Below are positions 6,899 to 11,215 of a DNA stretch of 11,215 nucleotides, in pieces (the first letter of the stretch is position 1; every line of letters starts with the position of its first letter). The position numbers were made by a program, and so were the translations under genes. The DNA is from Candidatus Bathyarchaeota archaeon (GTDB lineage Archaea > Thermoproteota > Bathyarchaeia > Bathyarchaeales > UBA233): the NCBI GenBank assembly GCA_023488835.1, contig JAMDCS010000083.1, positions 1-11,215 of the forward strand, read 5' to 3'. The notes under the pieces are model-generated. The model worked only from the letters and a program-made list of their open reading frames with translations. It had not been told where the DNA came from and searched no databases.

Positions 6899-7132
6899 TT
6901 ACTCTTCCATCATTATCAACGTTAATGTTGAGCGGACCCTGCTGAGGGTTCTTATTTTGCGTGTCACCATGTCTTTGAGTTTCTCCATTGAGTCAGCTTT
7001 AACCTTAGCAATAATGTCGTAAACACCATACGAAAAGTACGCTTCCTCTACGCCCTCAATCTTTTTCATTTCTTTAACAAGATCTTCTTCTGCTCCAGAT
7101 TCAACATTTATTAATACAAAGGCTTGTGGCAT
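6899..7132 (-). CDS. Stand-alone Lrp/AsnC ligand-binding (RAM) domain protein, RAM3
   Basis: A 77-residue single RAM domain without helix-turn-helix, the third of three paralogs within 3.3 kb. It reads MPQAFVLINVESGAEED, a helix with KEMKKIEGVEEA, the turn GVYD (about 36-39), VKADSMEKLKDMVTRKIR and the final strand STLTLIMMEE. It is closer to RAM2 (about 53 of 77 by hand) than to RAM1. The ATG at 7130-7132 has GGAG seven bases upstream, fixing the start. Such domains give Lrp-family proteins their effector binding and multimerisation; alone they may sense amino acids or form mixed oligomers with full-length regulators. It is separated from RAM2 by two envelope genes, so it is probably a separate transcript. 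Confidence 0.9.
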   Translation of the reverse strand: MPQAFVLINVESGAEEDLVKEMKKIEGVEEAYFSYGVYDIIAKVKADSMEKLKDMVTRKIRTLSRVRSTLTLIMMEE

Positions 7133-7179
7133 TTAGAGTCTCCAAGTAATACTTAGTGCAGCACTTGGTAATTAATATT

Positions 7180-8204
7180 TTATTGTATAAGGCGTGCTCT
7201 GCCCTCTTTTTCTTTATTTATTTGACGCAACTTGAGTAACAGAGCAGCAGTAACCAGAACAGCGAGTATGGGTAGGGTTGCTAGCCAAGAAAACTCAGGA
7301 ACGGAGGGTGCAGCAGTTGGGGAAGAGGTTGGTGTATTAGTCGATGCGTCTGGTACCGCTGGTACCGATGCATCTGAAAGGATTAAAAGACCTGAACCCT
7401 GTTCCAACATAAAGTTCTCCTCTGTCTGGTAGATATATGATTCTTGAAGGTGTTGCGAGCGGAAAGGTCTCTATAACAGTGTAAGTACTAGTAGAAATGA
7501 TTGATACTGAGTTATTAGTGGGATTAGTTACGAACAATACATCCTTCCCAGAGTCGTATGCTAACTGCTTCATAGCACCCATGCCGAGGGGAATAGTTGC
7601 CACCACTGAATAGTTTTTCTGGGAAATAAATGAAATAACAGCATCAGCAGTGGCTACATAAAGTACTCCTTTTTCAGAATCTAAACCCCTTACTCCACCA
7701 TTACTGCTTAACGGAATCGTTGTAATTACCTCGAAAGTCTGGTCATCCAAAACTGAAATAAAATTAGCTGGTTTTGAGTCTCTACTTTTTTGAACGTAGA
7801 CTACAAAGATTGCTCCATTCTCATCGTCAAGACCTAAACGTGATGGATATGGGTCATTTCCCAAAGCTACGGTCCTTACTATTTGCAGTGTACTGTCTGA
7901 AATGACTGTTAGGGTTCCATCGAAGTAATCAAGAACAAGTATCTCTCCCTTGCGTGGATTATATTCGATGTCTGATAGGGCACTAATCGTTTGATAATCT
8001 GGGAGGTCAATTGTTGCGAGAACCTCAAAAGTGCTAGCGGAGACCACGGAAACTGTGTGGGAATTAGTGTTAGCGACAAACATCAAGTTCTTTTCTGGGT
8101 CATAGGCAATGGCTGTGGGGTGGTCACCTACCGTTATATTTGCAATAACTGAATGGTCGGTGGCAGAGACGACTGCAATAGAGTCTCCCGTTCGAAGAGG
8201 CTTA
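7180..8204 (-). pseudogene. YVTN/YNCE-type beta-propeller surface protein with PEF-type C-terminal anchor, broken by a stop and two frameshifts
   Basis: A repeated-blade propeller protein of the kind found on archaeal cell surfaces. Blade signatures include HPTAIAYDPEKNLMFVAN, NSHTVSVVSASTFEVLATI and NNSVSIISTSTYTVIETF. The longest intact frame is 7337-8086. At its 3' end it runs out of frame: dropping one base from the GGG at 7397-7399 joins GELYVGTG to SGLLILSDAS. The frame then continues through a Pro/Thr/Ser linker to VPEFSW, a hydrophobic helix and a basic tail, ending at 7180. At the 5' end, dropping one base from the GGG at 8187-8189 joins ASSNG to DSIAVVSATD, and just before it is an in-frame TAA (8202-8204). 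No signal peptide is found upstream. Either the gene is decayed or these are consensus errors in short G runs. The complete protein would be displayed outside the cell. Confidence 0.8.
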
Positions 8205-8379
8205 AACTAAAACCAAATTGTTGCCGCTGCAGGTAGTGCCTTGTTCGTTGCTGTAGAGGTTTGCGATTGATGTTGCCATTTCGTAGGTATCGCTGGTTCG
8301 TATCGACTTCAAAGTGCAGTTGACCCACCAAAAGTTATATGAGCAGAGTGGTTCTAAGAGATATTTGAGGCGAAAATAG
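8205..8379 (-). other. Possible remnant of the propeller gene's 5' end
   Basis: The frame continuing upstream of the TAA at 8202-8204 stays open to a stop at 8385-8387. It encodes a Ser/Thr/Asn-rich stretch with TSDTYEMATSIANL and then GNNLVLV, which leads into ASSNG as a preceding blade would. There is no signal peptide and no good start, and the next gene's promoter overlaps it, so the true N-terminus appears lost. The competing 65-residue frame (8134-8331) is rich in Gln, Arg and Leu and looks like a shadow. Confidence 0.35.
8333..8370 (+). promoter_or_regulatory. TATA-like box and ribosome site of the zinc-ribbon gene
   Basis: GTTATAT at 8334-8340 is a TATA-like box about 40 bases upstream of the TTG start at 8380. 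TTGAGG (8365-8370) provides a GAGG ribosome site nine bases before it. This site is what supports the TTG start, since no ATG is available in the frame near the zinc ribbon. Confidence 0.5.
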
Positions 8380-8718
8380 TTGGTTTATTGTTCGAAATGC
8401 GGCACGCTTAACCCTGACACATCCGTTATCTGCTCTAACTGCGGTGCTCCACTTTCACCGCCTGAAAGCAGACCCTATTCTAGGTATGAACGGCGCAGGT
8501 ACTATGAGGATCAATACGGTTACCGCCATAGGGGAAACGGCTTTGGACTGCTCATTGCAGGTCTATTTGTACTGATTCTTGGCTTAGCGGCACTTTTCGG
8601 GTCATTATCTTTGTTCTGGCAATACTTCTGGCCTGTCGTGCTGATTTTAATCGGCGTATGGCTGCTTATTTGGGGCTTAAGACGCAACCGCAGATATAGC
8701 CAAGCGCCACCCCAATAG
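8380..8718 (+). CDS. Zinc-ribbon, two-helix membrane protein
   Basis: A 112-residue protein. Residues 4-21 form a CxxC-N10-CxxC zinc ribbon (C4, C7, C18, C21; YCSKCGTLNPDTSVICSNCG). A basic/Tyr-rich linker follows (about 28-52), then two hydrophobic helices (about 54-76 and 79-101, the second starting near WQYFWPVVLILIG) and a short basic tail. The helix pair resembles the LiaF/DUF5668-type membrane module often joined to zinc ribbons in archaea and bacteria. The ribbon would lie in the cytoplasm by the positive-inside rule. The start is TTG with a GAGG site. It is 110 bp upstream of pyrG, which has its own TATA-like box, so the two are probably independent. Its role is unknown. Confidence 0.8.
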   Translation: MVYCSKCGTLNPDTSVICSNCGAPLSPPESRPYSRYERRRYYEDQYGYRHRGNGFGLLIAGLFVLILGLAALFGSLSLFWQYFWPVVLILIGVWLLIWGLRRNRRYSQAPPQ

Positions 8719-8784
8719 CCTACGCACCTATCTATGTTTCAACATGCCTGATTGCACGTTTTTACAGCTCGGCACACAAAAGAG

Positions 8785-8822
8785 TTATATTAAATCGGCA
8801 TGAAAGGTAGGTTATTGCGGGG
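8785..8822 (+). promoter_or_regulatory. pyrG promoter and ribosome site
   Basis: TTATATTAAA (8785-8794) is a good archaeal TATA box. About 25 bases downstream would place the transcript start near 8810-8818. GCGGGG (8817-8822) lies six bases before the ATG at 8829 and may act as the ribosome site, although the transcript leader would be very short. No attenuator or riboswitch structure is evident. Confidence 0.55.
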
Positions 8823-8828
8823 AAAAGC

Positions 8829-10457
8829 ATGGTTAAGTACATCTTCGTAACAGGCGGCGTGCTGAGTTCGGTCGGTAAAGGCATCTTAACTTCCTCCATC
8901 GGCAAAATGCTTCAAGCCAGAGGACTAAAACCTACAGTGGTAAAAATCGACCCTTATGTTAACATTGATGCGGGAACAATGAACCCGTACATGCACGGTG
9001 AAGTCTTTGTTACCGATGACGGAGGCGAAACTGACTTGGATTTAGGCTGGTACGAACGCTTCTTGGATTTAAGCCTCAAACAGGAAAACAACTTAACCAC
9101 AGGAACAATCTACCGATCCGTAATAGAGAAGGAACGCCATGGCGACTTCTTGGGCAGATGCGTCCAAATCGTTCCTCATATAACAAACGAAATAAAAAAC
9201 CGCATCAGAAATGCCGCTAAAATGGTAAACGCAGAGATAGTTCTTACAGAAGTCGGCGGCACGGTTGGCGACATCGAAGGATTGCCGTTTTTGGAAGCCA
9301 TCCGCCAGATGCGTGTGGAAGAAGGATATGAGAATACACTTTACGTTCATGTTGCGTTGGTTCCGATTTTAGACGTTACTGGTGAAATGAAAACAAAGCC
9401 TCTACAGCACAGCGTTAACGAGCTGCGGCGCATCGGTATCCAACCTGACACCATCGTTGCCCGGAGCCCGCAAATGATTGATGCTGAAGCGCTCAGAAAA
9501 ATAGCCCTCTTTGGTACCATTCCTGAGAGCGCAGTGTTCTGCTCCTACAACGCTGAAACAGTCTATCAAGTTCCGCTTATACTTGACAAGCAAGGCATGG
9601 GTGACTTCATCTGCCAACGTTTAGGCCTCAAATGTGACAGCAAAGACTTCACTCAATGGCAAGTCTTCGTTGACGGCATGATTCATCCTGAACATGAGGT
9701 AAAAATTGCTTTGGTTGGCAAGTACGCTGGGTTATCAGACAGTTACGTCAGCATGACCGAAGCGCTCAGACATGGCGGCGCAGCATGCAAGACCAAAGTC
9801 TGCATCTCATATTTGGAAGCAGAAAAATTCGAGCGCGAACCCCAATGCATCAAAGACTTAGCGAATTTTGACGGAGTTTTTGTTCCTTACGGTTTTGGTC
9901 CAAGAGGAACAGAAGGCAAAATTGCCGCAGCTAGATATGCACGAGAAAACAACATTCCTTTTTTGGGAATTTGTTATGGTTTTCAGTTAGCCGTTATCGA
10001 GTTCGCCCGCAACGTTTGCGGTTTAACAGATGCCAACAGCACCGAAATCAACCCCGACACGCCCTACCCAGTCATCGACCTTATGCCTGAGCAACGCGGA
10101 ATCGAAATCAAAGGCGCGACCATGAGACTAGGCGCCCACAAAGTAGTTCTGCAAAAAGGCACGTTAGCATACAGCTTGTTTGGGCAGGAAGAAATCCATG
10201 AACGCCACCGCCACCGCTTCGAAGTAAACCTCGACTACATTGATGCCCTAAAGAATAACGGTTTGTGCTTCACTGGAAAGAGTAGTGACGGCAGAAGAAT
10301 GGAAACCTTAGAGTTGCCTGACAAATACTTCTATTTTGCCAGCCAGTTCCACGGAGAATTCAAAAGCCGACCAGAAAGACCCTCACCTGAATACTTTGGG
10401 TTTATCCAAGCATGCGTAAACAAGAAGCTTGGGAAACCAAAAACCCCCATTTCTTAG
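8829..10457 (+). CDS. pyrG: CTP synthase (glutamine hydrolysing)
   Basis: Converts UTP to CTP using ATP and glutamine, the last step of pyrimidine nucleotide synthesis; a cytoplasmic tetramer. The length of 542 is full size. The synthase domain (about 1-270) has the P-loop [10 protein letters not shown] (9-18), [30 protein letters not shown] (D71) and [10 protein letters not shown] (E141). The glutaminase domain (about 290-535) has the nucleophile C382 in LGICYGFQ and the His/Glu pair H508/E510 in FHGEFKSRP. Several positions near this site differ from the usual signature: YGFG (353-356) where GGFG is normal, CYGFQ for CLGMQ, FHGEF for FHPEF, and GWYERF for GHYERF. The catalytic triad itself is complete, so activity is expected. 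The ATG start is supported by family alignment. It ends with TAG; a 96-residue gene follows after 68 bp. Confidence 0.97.
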   Translation: MVKYIFVTGGVLSSVGKGILTSSIGKMLQARGLKPTVVKIDPYVNIDAGTMNPYMHGEVFVTDDGGETDLDLGWYERFLDLSLKQENNLTTGTIYRSVIEKERHGDFLGRCVQIVPHITNEIKNRIRNAAKMVNAEIVLTEVGGTVGDIEGLPFLEAIRQMRVEEGYENTLYVHVALVPILDVTGEMKTKPLQHSVNELRRIGIQPDTIVARSPQMIDAEALRKIALFGTIPESAVFCSYNAETVYQVPLILDKQGMGDFICQRLGLKCDSKDFTQWQVFVDGMIHPEHEVKIALVGKYAGLSDSYVSMTEALRHGGAACKTKVCISYLEAEKFEREPQCIKDLANFDGVFVPYGFGPRGTEGKIAAARYARENNIPFLGICYGFQLAVIEFARNVCGLTDANSTEINPDTPYPVIDLMPEQRGIEIKGATMRLGAHKVVLQKGTLAYSLFGQEEIHERHRHRFEVNLDYIDALKNNGLCFTGKSSDGRRMETLELPDKYFYFASQFHGEFKSRPERPSPEYFGFIQACVNKKLGKPKTPIS

Positions 10458-10525
10458 GAATTGGCGGTCTGCTAGAAAAGTCTATAATGAATGAGTGGTA
10501 TTGAAGGGTAAAGGACCGATTAAAA

Positions 10526-10816
10526 ATGGAACCTACTGGAAAAAGAGATTCAGACGCATATAGCAAAAAAATGACCGAAAGCAAGGATGAACTTACCGAA
10601 TTGCAAGATGAACTCAATAACGTTGTCGTTCGATTTGTTCTACGTGCTCTCCGCGTATATCAATCAACACGACCTGAACCACTCCGTGTCAACGAAATTG
10701 CGCTGCTTGTCAGAAACGAAATCAACAATGTTTTGGCAGATTTAAACGCTCAGCCAAACACCGAAAACCTCGCCAAATTGGCAAAAGAAGCTTGGGCAAA
10801 AGAAACCAAACATTAA
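10526..10816 (+). CDS. Conserved-looking small protein of unknown function downstream of pyrG
   Basis: A 96-residue soluble, mostly helical protein. The N-terminal 40 residues are charged (MTESKDELTELQDELNNV) and could form a coiled coil. The middle is RFVLRALRVYQSTRPEPLRVNEIALLVRNEINNVL (about 36-70), and the end is helical and Ala/Lys-rich. It has no Cys, membrane segment or catalytic motif. The ATG at 10526 follows AAGGA (10511-10515) by ten bases. Balanced composition, a ribosome site and a position in line with pyrG support a real gene. I do not recognise the family; the 'RPEPLRVNEIA' segment is the most domain-like part. It may be co-transcribed with pyrG. Confidence 0.7.
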   Translation: MEPTGKRDSDAYSKKMTESKDELTELQDELNNVVVRFVLRALRVYQSTRPEPLRVNEIALLVRNEINNVLADLNAQPNTENLAKLAKEAWAKETKH

Positions 10817-10922
10817 GCCTTTTCTATCTTTTTCTTGTTTATTCTTACGTAGATTAGCCTGTTTTTGGTTAGATTGTTTGGAAAAATAGTTGAGTAAATA
10901 AAAAACTAATTTGGGGAAGGAA
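10817..10922. terminator. Convergent T-rich/A-rich termination region
   Basis: Between two convergent genes. On the plus strand the stop is followed by pyrimidine-rich runs with five T (about 10820-10846). On the minus strand, after the CBS gene, comes TTAGTTTTTTATTT (about 10896-10909). These oligo-T tracts fit archaeal termination in both directions. No stable hairpin is seen. Confidence 0.45.
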
Positions 10923-11123
10923 TTATTTTCGGCGGCAGAATTCTTCCATTATCGACATCAGTTTTGGAACCGCGTAGACTATTTGTCTATCATCTAGTAA
11001 GCCTACGAGGGCGCCTTGCTTGTCGACGACTGGTAAGTGCTTGATGTTCCAGTGTTTCATAAGTTTTGCTGCTTCTTCCATGTTCGGTTTTAGGGGTCGG
11101 GCGAAGTCTTGCAGGTCTGCCAC
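10923..11123 (-). CDS. Single-repeat CBS-domain protein
   Basis: A 66-residue protein that is essentially one CBS motif: MEEAAKLMKHWNIKHLPVVD, then GALVGLLDDRQIVYAV and a helical end. CBS motifs bind adenosyl ligands such as AMP, ATP or SAM, usually as a tandem pair (Bateman module) of about 120 residues. Here only one is present, so a ligand site would need dimerisation. The start is GTG at 11121-11123. An in-frame TGA lies four codons upstream, so the frame cannot extend to include a first repeat. There is no strong ribosome site; a CTTAAG box about 27 bases upstream could serve a leaderless transcript. It could be an intact mini-protein or the remnant of a two-repeat gene. Confidence 0.75.
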   Translation of the reverse strand: MADLQDFARPLKPNMEEAAKLMKHWNIKHLPVVDKQGALVGLLDDRQIVYAVPKLMSIMEEFCRRK

Positions 11124-11215
11124 AAAACATCAAAAAGAAAGCAGACTCTTAAGCGCACAAATGCTTGAAAGCCAAATTTTTATTTTATCTGTAAGCAACT
11201 TTCAGGTAACAACCC

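Noticed and set aside
7351..7374. Tandem 9-bp repeat CTGGTACCG
   Set aside because: Two copies only, encoding VPAVPDAS in the Pro-rich linker of the propeller protein; ordinary low-complexity coding.
7397..7399. Programmed frameshift to make anchored and free propeller forms
   Set aside because: No slippery heptamer or downstream structure is visible, and the same gene has a second frameshift and a stop, so decay or error is simpler.
8134..8331. 65-codon minus-strand ORF with TTG start
   Set aside because: Gln/Arg-rich composition typical of a wrong frame; the neighbouring frame continues the propeller sequence.
1..11215. CRISPR arrays, tRNA/rRNA genes, insertion sequences, attachment sites
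   Set aside because: No regularly spaced repeats, tRNA-like arms, transposase motifs or terminal inverted repeats were found by reading both strands.

Overview
The window is archaeal. Evidence: an archaeal-type alanyl-tRNA synthetase, TiaS (the archaea-only tRNA-Ile2 agmatidine synthetase), three stand-alone Lrp/AsnC-type RAM domains, TATA-like boxes about 25-45 nt upstream of starts, frequent TTG/GTG starts with GGAG-type ribosome sites, and a surface protein ending in a PEF-type C-terminal sorting signal. The gene mix and protein style suggest a Bathyarchaeia-like lineage of the TACK group. That placement is inference; no rRNA is present.

Layout. (1) 1-1683, minus: 5' part of alaS, running off the left edge and interrupted by an in-frame TAA at 1534-1536. 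(2) 1790-2380, plus: a class I SAM methyltransferase, divergent from alaS. (3) 2403-7132, a minus-strand series. Read in the direction of transcription it is RAM3 (7132-6899), a signal-peptide/C-terminal-anchor surface protein (6803-6156), an AglD/UPF0104-type polytopic membrane protein (6087-5044), a doubtful small ORF, RAM2 (4726-4490), another doubtful small ORF, RAM1 (4142-3858) and tiaS (3773-2403). A stem-loop terminator separates RAM1 from tiaS, and a 24-bp inverted repeat lies between RAM2 and RAM1. (4) 7180-about 8204, minus: a broken YVTN-type beta-propeller surface protein with one stop and two single-base frameshifts, both in GGG runs. (5) 8380-10816, plus: a zinc-ribbon two-helix membrane protein, pyrG (CTP synthase) and a 96-residue unknown protein. 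(6) 10923-11123, minus: a single-CBS-repeat protein.

How it fits together. alaS, tiaS and pyrG are housekeeping genes for translation, decoding and nucleotide supply. The three RAM proteins are small effector-binding oligomerising modules without DNA-binding domains. They are clearly paralogous and interspersed with envelope genes. No complete multi-gene novel system is evident. The points most worth a second look are the RAM paralog cluster with its nearby inverted repeat, the stop codon inside alaS, the broken propeller gene, and several substitutions around the glutaminase site of PyrG.
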